Source of the DNA: Ignelater luminosus
Lineage: Eukaryota; Arthropoda; Insecta; Coleoptera; Elateridae
Length of the DNA: 64,000 nucleotides
Assembly (NCBI GenBank): GCA_011009095.1
Contig: VTPC01091272.1
Location: 421,016 to 485,015, forward strand
Direction: 5' to 3'
The position numbers and the translations under genes are program-made. Positions 38,150 through 47,826 of the stretch are shown here, one piece after another (position 1 is the first letter of the stretch; each line of letters begins with the position of its first letter). The notes below the pieces were generated by a model. It made no database searches, had not been told where the DNA came from, and saw nothing but the letters and a program-made list of their open reading frames with translations.

Positions 38150-39379
38150 ACAAGATGAGCTGTCAACTTCAGCAACTAGCAAAAAAGTTATTAAATTAAA
38201 ATTATTCTCAAGCAACTGTTTGTTCTGTAATAAAAAAAGTTTCGAGACCGTTTCACGGCGGAAAAGAAGTCAGGAAGCTGAGCAAAACAAGGAGTGAAGG
38301 ACAAAAAGAAGGAAGAACGCAAATTACAGCTTTTTACATCCAATCCCAAGTTGTCATCGGGTTAAAAAAGGGAAAATGTCCCAGTCATATGTAAAAAAGT
38401 CAACACGTTGACGGACACGACGGCTGCATCGAGAATTTGTAGATGGACATGCCAGCCACAGCCGTCTTACGGTTTTAGACGTTATGGGGCAGGCCTATTG
38501 TAGCATTCGTGAAATGATTTGTATTATATGATCTACTGGGACACATGGGTATATAAGACCATATTATAATACAATGCATTTCACGACTGCTACAACAGGC
38601 CTACCCCACAACGTCTAAAAACGTAAGACAAACTCACCGATATGACGGCTACAGCCGGCGTGTCCGTCAACGTGTTAAAAGTAGAACTGGTTTAAAAATT
38701 TATAAGGCCCAAATCGTACCCGATCGTAATGCTAAACATAATTTAACTGCAAAATGTAGATCAAGGAAATTTTACGAAAACTTTTAACAAGATATGAATG
38801 CGTGGTGATGGATAATGAGACATATCAAAGCAGACTTCAAGCGAATCTCGGGGCACGAGTTTTACACCATAGAAGGTCGAAAAGATGCCCCAGAAAATTG
38901 CAGACTAAAAAAAAGGTCAAATTTCCAAAAAAATACTCATTTTGGCAAGCCACTTGTACCTGTGGAAAAAAACGTCGGTTATTCATCACCACGGGAAAAA
39001 TAAACCAGGAGATTTACATAAAAGAATTCTTGCAAAAGCAGTCTTTGGCTTTTCTGCGAGAGCATACGTCACAACCATTGTTTCGGTCAGAGTTAGCGAG
39101 TTGCCACTATTTTAATTAATGGAAGAGTTGTATGAGCAGAATGGAGTTGTAGTTCTCAAAGACTGTAACCCCTCCAACAGTCCTGAACGTAGACCAATCA
39201 CAGAATATTGGTCTGTAATAAAGTGCATTTTAAAAAAGAAAGGTGTTTCAGTTCGTCTACCGTTTAGAACTTTTGAGTATCAGAGTAGAAACAATATGAT
39301 TAAGATCAAGAGGACTATGAAGATTCTGACAAAATCAGGTTTGATGTTGCCACTTTTATTGATTTTTTTATACCAATAA
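38150..39379 (+). pseudogene. Broken Tc1/IS630-type transposase (DD37E-like)
   Basis: The plus strand encodes, in pieces, a transposase of the IS630-Tc1-mariner superfamily. An N-terminal helix-turn-helix part (about 38190-38400) includes ATVCSVIKK. After the MITE at 38401-38676 come RTGLKIYKAQIVPDRN, then the first catalytic region MDNETY (from 38808), IKADFKRISGHEFYTIEGR in another frame, FWQATCTCGKKRRLFITTGK, the second catalytic region SELASCHY (about 39087-39110) and RPITEYW near 39193-39213. Relatives have an Asp in DLASCHY and PIE..W; here these read Glu and Thr, so two catalytic acids are changed. Spacing of the last two sites suggests a DD37E-type branch, as in mosquito ITmD37E elements. 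About three frame changes and some stops make it inactive. Terminal inverted repeats were not fixed. Confidence 0.75.
38401..38676. mobile_element. Foldback MITE inserted in the transposase
   Basis: The left end CAACACGTTGACGGACACG is mirrored by the right end CGTGTCCGTCAACGTGTT. The arms stay similar for over 120 bp, sharing for example TTTTAGACGTT and GCCTATTGTAGCA against their reverse complements, so the 276-bp element is mostly one large hairpin. AAAAGT occurs directly before (38395-38400) and after (38677-38682), a likely 6-bp target duplication. It splits the transposase coding sequence between its helix-turn-helix part and the RTGLKIYKAQ segment. It has no coding capacity and must have been moved by some other element's transposase. 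Confidence 0.8.
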
Positions 39380-39499
39380 GTGCATTATATTAAATCACAC
39401 GAAAAACTAAATAAAAACGAGTAAGTATATGCTAAATGTTTTATATTTTAAACTAGCTAAACGTTTATCTGAGCATCCTTTGACAATATAATAACAGCA

Positions 39500-40240
39500 G
39501 TTGTTATTTATGTAACTCATAACCAAAGTTTTTGACTTTGCCTTTCACCTTACACATTCAATTTTGTAGTGCCGAAAGTGACTGCCATCGATGCTATATC
39601 ATTTTTTCTGAAAGTCAGTCTTTGGCTTTTTCTTTCCATTTACATAATTTTTGTTTCACCTGAGCCAAATATTTTTCGATAACTTAAACTTCTGACAGTT
39701 GGGCGGATTTTATAGTTTTGTAGATTTGTTTGGTATCACTCTGTGATGTTTTTGATGAACTATGGTTAGATCAAGTCAAAAGAGTGTTGGAACTCTATAA
39801 GCCTCAATAAATGGTAGAAACCTTTTTTTCCAACACTCTCTTAAGTAAATTTCTTTGTTGATGATTCCTTTAGTGATAAAGCTTCCATTGATTTTGCCTC
39901 ACGTCCAAATTGCATGCCACACTAAGAATTTTTCAGTAAATTCTGACATTTTCTTTTGTTTATATTTGTTTCTAACTTCAAATGTGTTTGTACAAGAAGT
40001 AAAGAACTCTTGTCATTTTTATTTGTCATTGATTTTGCTTAAAAGCTCTTACCACTGTCTTTTCTGCTCTTTTGCAACTTGGACCTGGTTTTTATCAGAA
40101 CCATGCTTTCGGCCTATCGTCAGTCGTTTAGGCAAATTATTTAAAATATTTGCAGCAGCTGATTTAGAAATTTGCCGAGTCTTTTCAATTTCTGGATAGG
40201 ACATTTCTGGATTGTTTTGAGAAACAACTGAACTCAAACT
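39500..40240 (-). pseudogene. Second broken copy of the same transposase family
   Basis: Read on the minus strand from 40237, the sequence encodes an N-terminal part with a helix-turn-helix look (TRQISKSAAANILNNLPKRL). It continues through MSEFTEKFLVW, GIINKEIYLRE and KRFLPFIEAY to a degraded C-terminal region near 39700-39520 (VKGKVKNFGYEL after frame changes). These parts correspond to the plus-strand copy at 38150-39379, for example GKINGSFITKGIINKEIYL against FITTGKINQEIYI. It lacks a recognisable first catalytic segment, so a deletion is likely, and several frame changes and stops are present. The two copies are arranged tail to tail, about 120 bp apart. Confidence 0.65.
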
Positions 40241-40445
40241 AACTTGTAGTCAAAGCTTATTTGCATTGTAAAATAAATTGCAGAGATTTCAAAGTGATCA
40301 GATCTTTTCGTGCACAAGCTACCTTGCAAAGTGCAGATATCTCTTTCTCTTTCTTTCTTTTAGGCACCGGGTAAATTTTACAATAATGTTACATTAAACC
40401 AATTAATACCAACGAGAATCCACTAGAAACTGAACTCTTTCAAGG

Positions 40446-40485
40446 AATGAATATTCTTTTTCTTTAATGAATATTCTTTTTCTTT
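40446..40485 (+). repeat. Perfect 20-bp tandem duplication
   Basis: AATGAATATTCTTTTTCTTT occurs twice in immediate succession, a recent slippage-type duplication. Confidence 0.85.
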
Positions 40486-40489
40486 AAAA

Positions 40490-43290
40490 TGCTATATCAT
40501 GTGATATTCTCGTATTTGATAAAATTTGAATAATCTATGTTGTTTCAACAAATCACTGAATTTCTACAGGTAGATTAATCACCGTGTACCATTTGCATAT
40601 CTGTCAACAATCGAATTTTATAAAAAGAGCTCTGTCACCTGGGATTGTTATTTTCTCCTTTTAATCTTACACTACAAACCATGAGAATATAGCCACTAAA
40701 TCTCAACTGTTATTCAGCTTTAGATTATTTGTAAACGTTAATCAAATGAAAAAGAACCTTTCTTACTAGTTTGTGGATTATCAACGTTAACAATTCCATA
40801 ACTAATTAAAACTATACATTATTTATATTTTACTGAAATCCCCACAATTTAATCTTATAATTGTCGTGTTCATTTCTTCACGTTAAGGTTCCTATTAAAC
40901 TTGTTAATATAATGAAAGCGAAACTGCTTCCAGTACAAAGGAAATAGCTATAAATTACCAGTTCCTTACGGCTTTTTTGATCGCACGCTATAATAAAACG
41001 TTTCAATTTTATACTTTACAGCTAAAAGTGTAAGTACGACGTGATATGAAATTATCGGACACATTATCAATTTAGGAATTTACTATTTTTCATTAAATTA
41101 TGGCACAATCTAATAGTTATCAGCAATGCAGCTGCTTTTATAAAAAAATATAACAAACCAGTTCAGAGCCAAGTCAGAAGCGTGAAGCAATAAATCAGAC
41201 GAACAATCTACAGACGGGAAGTATTTATTTAAAACATTAGAAATTACGAATTATCAGAACAAGTTCAATATCGGTGTTTTAATTTTATTTATACAAAAAA
41301 TCGATCCAAAAGACATAAACGTTTTTTAATTCCATAATTAATAAAGGTTGTATAAAAGAATGTTAATTTCAAACAGCTCCTGTGTTTATACGTTTCGCCT
41401 TTTTATAAATGCGCCAAATTTATTTTACACCTAAATCACGAAGCATTCCTTTTTTTGCATTAAGTTATTTCGAATTTAATAATCATTATTGAGGCTTATT
41501 CACCACCCACATAATACATACGGGCTTTGTTTTAGTGACGTCAAACCCTCAATGGTGTGTGTAGCTTGTTTATCACGTAAACTTAACACAGCTTATCTCG
41601 ATTAATCAACAATAATATAAATTATAGCATTATTCTGCATTGATTGATTAGGATTAGAAAATGCGATGACAATAATTTCATATGTTGATAACAGATTTTC
41701 CTACAAACCAACTTAATTGTTTAGCACGAGTTCAATTGAATTTATGCTTAAGGATGCAATCTTTGTTGTTACATTGTACGAAAAATACTAAAAACTATCT
41801 CTGTTGGTAAAACATGAGTGATACTGTTGTGATTTCACAATAGAGTTAAGTTCAAAATAATCCTAAGTGCGCTTTACTAAACTGTTGAAACTGCAGCTGG
41901 TTAAACGTGTTATCGGCTTTTGTATATACAGTATGTTCACGCTCTATAAGAATTCATTAATTCCTGTTACTGCACCAGAAAAATATAATTATTCAGTTTA
42001 TATTTTAACTTCATCTTTTTTGCAATTGTCAATTAGATATGAGACAGTTTAGGTAATTTTACTGCAATTTATTAGTATAACCTGAATAAATACAAAAAAG
42101 ATTCTTGCTTATCAACAATTTTACAATTGTAGTTCAGTTCTTAGTTACCTCTCAGAATTACGATTAAGCACATTTTGACTTATCGAGAATTAGGAATGGA
42201 AAGGTTTTTGTCGTAGAACGAAAATTCTCAGATTTTCCCTTTTTTAGTTTCCCAAGATTGTTTCCTAATAATTTTTAATAAAGAAGAATTAACTAGATAT
42301 TAATTAGAATTCGAACTGAATACATACATACTTTTCAAAGTTTAACAAGGAAAAATTAAACAAAACACTAATACCGAATAAACGTTCTAGCACAAAAACA
42401 AAACAAAGTACGACAAATATTGTAGCAGAAGATATTTCTCTGTAAAAGTTACTCCCATAATCGACCGATGGTATGTTATTGCCGACTTCTATAATGTTTT
42501 TTTAAAGAGACTGTTAGACAAAACAAAAAGGTTTGAGGATAAAAGGCAGGAGGGACATACATAATCTAATCCCCGTTTTACCCTTAAGGTGCCGAGTGGC
42601 ATGAGGGACATATAAATAATTTTGTGGACCAATTTTTCGAATAATAATTTAAAAAGATTTATTTAAGTAAAATATATTAAATGACACTTCAAGAATATGA
42701 AGATTTCAATAGTATCGACTTTAACTAAATTGCATTTGAGCAGGAGATTTAAATATAATTTAACAATACAATAAGAAATTAATTAATACGGAACGGAACG
42801 TTACACTCATTACTAAGCCAGTCTAAAGAAAAAATTCAAGAAAAATACGTGGAGTACAAGGACCACTAAAAGTCGACCAAAAGAGAGTAGTCTCCTGATC
42901 ACGAGATCACTGTATTTCATTCTCTCCACAATCAATGTAATAATAACAACCTTGAACCAGATAAATGTAAACAAACCAAACGTGTTATTAATTTACACCA
43001 AAGCATTTGACTTTAATATCTCAAAAAATAATTGGGGTTTCATATAAAAGAGGGGAAAAGAAAGACACCCATTAAGTCAAAACGAAGCGAAGAACCAAGA
43101 ACATAATACACAAGCTTTCAAACCAAGAAATAATTACACATTAGCCTGCGTTATCTTAAACAGATTCCTAAAAGCTAGAAAATAACCACCAACGATAGCC
43201 CAAAATGACCAACTCAAAATCAAGATTAGTGTTGTTTGATGAAACCTTAACAACAGACCCAGAAGATTTAACATCTACCTGGAGTATTAA
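40490..43290. other. AT-rich stretch without recognised genes
   Basis: No gene or repeat is recognised. The part from about 42450 onward, including TGCCGAGTGGCATGAGGGAC near 42590, looks less AT-rich and may already be worn retrotransposon sequence leading into the LINE fragment, but no motif confirms it. Confidence 0.35.
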
Positions 43291-43299
43291 GAGAGTACT

Positions 43300-44113
43300 A
43301 CCTTGATACCAAGCTTGCACGACGGCCACACTAGACTAAAATCTTCCGATCTCTTGCCTGAAATGCTGACAGTGAAACTGTACAACGCACTCTAGAACAG
43401 CGATATGGATCAACAATGTTCTTTACAGCAATGGCTATGCTCCAAAAATGTTAAAACTATAGGAAGCAAAATAATGATTCTGTCCAAAATTAAAAATGAG
43501 ACGAAAGCGAGGAAGCACCTTTAATACCAAAGGGCGTAAGTCATTGCTGTGCACTATTCGCTTTCAAGATTCAAAAAGATAATACTTTCAATAGTCCAAG
43601 ATCCTCCTTAGGACCTATATTGAAGAGAAGACTTCTCTGGGTGCAACAGAAACAATTGGAGCCTTTCGAGAACTAAAATTTCAAAAGTAGCCCATAAGGT
43701 GATAGCTACCATATATGCAGAAAGGCTTGGTGAATTCAGCTGCAAGTGTGGGGGAATAAATATCAGAATTCGAGGATTGTGAAATATTTGAATACCCTAC
43801 AGATAGGCCCTTTCCAATAACAGTTACTAGATGATATCATACAACTCCAACTAATGCCATGAAGGACTAATATATAGCCGCTGTGGATAATGGGAGGGAT
43901 GCTATACAGATTCTTCAGAAATACGAGAATAGAACGGTGTGAATAAAAATGTTATTCTCAAATAATTACCCGATGCTAGTATGCAGGTGTTCATACAAAA
44001 TGGTAGAACAGGGACAGCTAGGAACTGGAGATTGTATCTATATCTATACCGATGGATCAAAGACTAAAAAAAGAATGGGGGCAGCAGTTTTGAGCTAACA
44101 GCCACTTTTGCAG
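43300..44113 (+). mobile_element. LINE fragment with RNase H motif
   Basis: Broken plus-strand frames carry traces of the C-terminal half of a non-LTR retrotransposon ORF2. KRRLLWVQQKQ (about 43630-43660) resembles the linker after the reverse transcriptase, and IYTDGSKTKKRMGAAVLS (44042-44095) is the start of an RNase H domain with its catalytic Asp. Non-LTR elements with RNase H include I, R1 and related clades, but the family is not fixed. Stops and frame changes are frequent, so this is an old copy. It is cut at 44122 by an hAT-type MITE. Confidence 0.6.
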
Positions 44114-44121
44114 GTCCCCAT

Positions 44122-44400
44122 CAGTGTTGGCTAAGATTTAAGTATCTAGGTCCTGGATCTAGATACTATTTTTAAAAATATCTTTGAAAGAGATCTAGAT
44201 GCTAATTGATTCAAGATAGATAGATTAATCTGAATGCTTTTTGTTTTTATAGAAACCTCAGAACCGACAATAATTATTTGCTCCTTTAAATATCTAACTG
44301 TAATGAGTAATGATCTTTTTTAATAAGCATTATATCTAGGTCTGGAAAACTATCTGGATCCGAAACTGGATACTGAGAGGAAGGATCTTCCCCAACATTG
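44122..44400. mobile_element. hAT-type MITE
   Basis: The left end CAGTGTTGGCTAAGAT and the right end, read inward as CAATGTTGGGGAAGAT, match the CAGTG-type termini usual for hAT elements. Further inside, both arms share CTAG and GGATC-rich segments. The flanks are GTCCCCAT (44114-44121) and GTCCCAAT (44401-44408), an 8-bp target duplication with one difference, as expected for hAT. The 279-bp interior does not code for a transposase. It is inserted into or at the end of the LINE fragment. Confidence 0.75.
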
Positions 44401-45183
44401 GTCCCAATATACGAAGCGTTAACATAGAATTTATCAAAATCGACCTTGTGTAGTTTGTAAGGCAAAAGAAACATCAGATCATTGTTAGCCCATTAAGTAC
44501 CTCTACTAAGAATACTTAGAAACCTAAGTAAACAATTTTTAATGTATGCAAGAACTAGTCTACTAGAGCATGTGTCACAGAAAAAATTCAAAATCGAATT
44601 TAACGTATTCATATTTTTTTGCTGTCCTATATACACATAGGGCACTGAGACTTTTTGATAAGTTGAAAAACATTGAATCTAGGTTTTGTAGGGTAACAGT
44701 CAGTGATGGCTTGTCTGTAAGGACAATGAGGCTGTAGCTATAGAAAACTTGTCCCAAAAAAAGTCTTTTTCCTTAAATGTCCAGTGTTCTTTCCAGCCGC
44801 TGGCAGTGACGGTTCGTCTACAGTTCATTGAGCATAAACTAATTTTTCCTCCAAAATGTTTCCAACGGTGGTAACCTGTAGCCTCTATTGACGGTGTATC
44901 ACTGGTGACAAATGATCTTTTTTTTACAAAGAAGAAGAATCTACAGACATCTAGAACATGCAAACCATTTGCATAGGTTACATCATTTTATAAGATCTGT
45001 TTATAAAGTTTTTTTTCTTGTTTTTTCTAAAAGTAGCTTTAGTCATTTGACAGAATCAATATCTCTGCCTATGGTTTCAGGCATATTTGTTTTCCATTTT
45101 ATAAACGTCAGTTCTTTATACAGTGATCAAAATAAAAATAAAAATTATTCGATTCGGATATCTATTTATTTTTTGTATTATGT

Positions 45184-46431
45184 TAAGGACAACTTATAAA
45201 ATCATACATACCTAAACCCAGTCTTTTGAATATTGATTTTGGTCCACCTACGTTCAAGTGCTCTTATTCCATTTCTATAAGCCCTTTCTTCCAACTGGTC
45301 AAGATAGTCGTTTGTGGCAGCAATCATATCTTTATCGGACTCGTACTTCTATCCAGCATGAAATTTTTTTAAGTTTGTAAATAAACTAAAATCCGAGGGG
45401 ACCAAGTCCGGCGAGTAGGGTGCATGGGGTACCAATTCAAACCGCAATTCATTCATTTTTGCCATGGCAATAACTGACTTGTGGCAGGGTGCATTATCCT
45501 GGTAAAACAGAATTTTTTTTCTTTGCCAATCCGGGTCGTTTTTCTTAAATGTTTTCTTTTAGCTGGACAAGTAGGGTAGCATAGTGTGCCCCGTTGGTTG
45601 TTTTACCCTTTTTAAGATAATCCACAAAAAAATACCCTTGGCCTCCCAAAAAACTGAAGCCAAAACTTTTTCGGCCGATGGAACCGTTTTGGCCTCTTTC
45701 GGAGCAGTTTCTCCTTTGGCAGTCCATTGCTTCGATTTCTGCTCCATTTCTGGGGTATAGTGGTGGATCCACGTCTCATCTACTGTAATAAATCGTCGCA
45801 AGAAATCTACTGGATTGCGTTTAAACAAATCCAAACACTCCTCCGAAATTGTTTTACGTGTCAGCTTTTGCTCCAGTGTGAGCAGTCGCGGCACCCATCG
45901 CGCGAATTAACTTTCTCATCCTCAAAACTTCGGTTAGTATATAATATGTCCGCTGTGTTGAAATGCCCACATTATCCGCTATTTCCATTAACTTCAATCG
46001 CCGGTTATTCAAGACAACTTTGTGAACTTTCTCGATAATTTCTGTTGTGGTGGCTGTTTTTGGCCTTCCTGAACGCGGTGCATCTTCTGTGCTCTTGCGA
46101 CCACGTTTAAAACCCGCAATCCAAGTCTTAACTGTGATACACGGAGGGGAAGATTCGCGTAATGTGCCGTATAGTTCAGCTTTTATGTCTTTTGGGGATA
46201 AACCCTTAATATGAAAATATTTAATAACTGCACGAATTTCAATTTGCTCCTTTCTCACAGCATACAGAACTTTAGCAACTTTGACAGCCTGTCAAACAAT
46301 TATTATTTGACAAAAATCTTTGTTATTTCACAGCCAGACTGCTAAATCTTGAAACAATATAAAGCCATAAGAACATCGCGCAAATTTGTATCCTATCTGG
46401 GTTAGACCGGAGACTTTTCAATTTATCCTCG
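45184..46431 (-). mobile_element. Mariner element, nearly full length, inactive
   Basis: Read on the minus strand, the 5' end is CGAGGATAAATTGAAAAGTC, flanked by TA at 46432-46433. The other end (about 45184 on) is a diverged inverted copy, TAAGGACAACTTATAAAATC, and both ends share CTAA(A)CCCA just inside. The roughly 1.25-kb length is normal for mariner. The second flanking TA is not preserved. The element lies inside the piggyBac-like element, so it is the younger of the two insertions. The coding region is described separately. Confidence 0.85.
45225..46258 (-). pseudogene. Mariner transposase, D34D, broken
   Basis: The protein would cut and paste the mariner DNA at TA sites. The N-terminal part (46258-45890) has a paired-type helix-turn-helix region (RAVIKYFHIKGLSPKDIKAE and later IADNVGISTQRTYYIL) and the linker motif GRPK. 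The catalytic part shows all three Asp residues: VDETWIHHY (Asp codon at 45778-45780), QDNAPCHKS (45496-45498) and PYSPDLVPSD (45391-45393). The last two are separated by exactly 34 residues, the mariner signature. The C-terminus has the usual ALERRWTK. About three frame changes and one clear in-frame stop (near 45350) inactivate it. The family is mariner, perhaps of the vertumnana or mauritiana type, but the subfamily is uncertain. Confidence 0.9.
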
Positions 46432-47790
46432 TACAACAAATATTTTCTAACTTTGGATTTTGAGGAAAAAGTATCAAAATAACAAGGAAAATCCATGATT
46501 ACTGAATTATTTCATTCAGAAATGAATCTTGAATCTAATGTATCAAAATTTAATCATGCCGACATCTTCTGGATTTTTCCAAAAGCCTTCCATCTTCATT
46601 CGTACCTTAATTTCTTCTACACTTATTAAGCTGGTAGATTGTCAATGCTATTCATCAATTATATAAATTGACTTAAATCATCAAATATGATAATAAAGCA
46701 TCGTACAACTTTATGCTTGTGAGTCTTATGAGCAACCAGATATAGGACCCTGTACTTTTCTATAGCAAATTTATACCAGAATAGCAAAGTATATTTTGAG
46801 ATGTAGTTCCAATGCAAATCAAAATTGAGCTTTTGTAACTTTCTGAAGATTTTATAATTTGCATTGTGGTGCAATAACCCCGAAAACAGTCAAATCTTGA
46901 TATCTTCTTCTACGAACTTCCAAATGACAAATCGACAAGAGAAAATATAAGCAACATCAACAAAAAAGTGTAAATTATTTCGTACTTTGCAAATCAAAAA
47001 AGTTTTTGTGGCATGAAGAAATATTTTTGGGCTGTCCTGCATATAGGACACTGGTACTTAATGGGTTAGTTTACCAAATAACAGAACTACATATCCTGCA
47101 CCTGAATCAACAGACAATAGTTTCAGTTATAATTTTGCATTCTTCGAAGTTCCCAAAAACATTCCAAGAAGGATCGACCAATAGCATGCAGTTGGAAGAA
47201 ATGCTTCTGTTTACAGTGGTTAAATACTCATTTGCAAACATCTGCAACTGTACACATACAAACATTCCTTCGGTAGTTGTGAACTTCGAATACAAGTCAT
47301 GTGGTATAATTTTATTTTCCACTTCATTAGATACAAGATAAAAAACTATTTCGTAGCAAATTAGATAGATTGGAGCAGATTAGACTAAAAATCAATTTCC
47401 AAAACACTGCTGCTGAAATAGTGCAGTCTTCAAATATTTTCAACTTAATCGTCACAGCACTGTTATAAATTAACAAATATAAATTCATATAAAGATACCT
47501 CTCAGAGTACCATTTGAAGAGATTAAAACAAGTTGTCACATTCATCACAGCATGCTGAGATAAAGACGCCTTGTGGATCCAATTCGTGCATTTTTATAAT
47601 GATAGCGAGCATGTTATACAAAAAGCCTGGGAACTGGTTCACTAGTTGTATCTGTATTAGGTTTGTACAAATTGCAATTCAATAATAACAATCAATAACT
47701 TTAATGCAAAACTACACAGTTTGCCATTGCATTTTTTATTCGAGAGACCTTAATAAGTTTAAACAATAAGTTAATAAAGGAGTGTTGTTC

Positions 47791-47826
47791 AATTACTTAC
47801 GGATTTTCCTGTTGGTCAATGAAGTT
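47791..47826 (-). repeat. Dispersed short repeat, inverted copy C
   Basis: On the minus strand the sequence reads AAACTTCATTGACCAACAGG AAAATCCGTAAGTAAT, closely matching the copies at 31387-31420 and 31501-31534, 16 kb away. The part CAGGAAAATCCGTRAGTA is the best preserved. Confidence 0.5.

Larger units (their letters stand above)
44489..47065. mobile_element. piggyBac-like element carrying an inserted mariner
   Basis: The element starts CCCATTAAGTACC and ends with the exact inverse, GGTACTTAATGGG, a perfect 13-bp terminal inverted repeat. TTAG directly flanks both sides (44485-44488 and 47066-47069). CCC-type ends with a 4-bp target duplication fit piggyBac, which normally uses TTAA, so TTAG is unusual. 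Near-palindromic segments lie inside: TGTCCTGCATATAGGACA (47033-47050) and TGTCCTATATACACATAGGG (44623-44642). Without the mariner the element is about 1.33 kb. Minus-strand open pieces exist (about 44700-44963 and 46560-46640), but no piggyBac transposase motif is seen, so it is probably non-autonomous or a heavily deleted relic. Confidence 0.7.

Noticed and set aside
45727-46038. 103-codon plus-strand frame over the mariner
   Set aside because: It is the antisense shadow of the minus-strand transposase.
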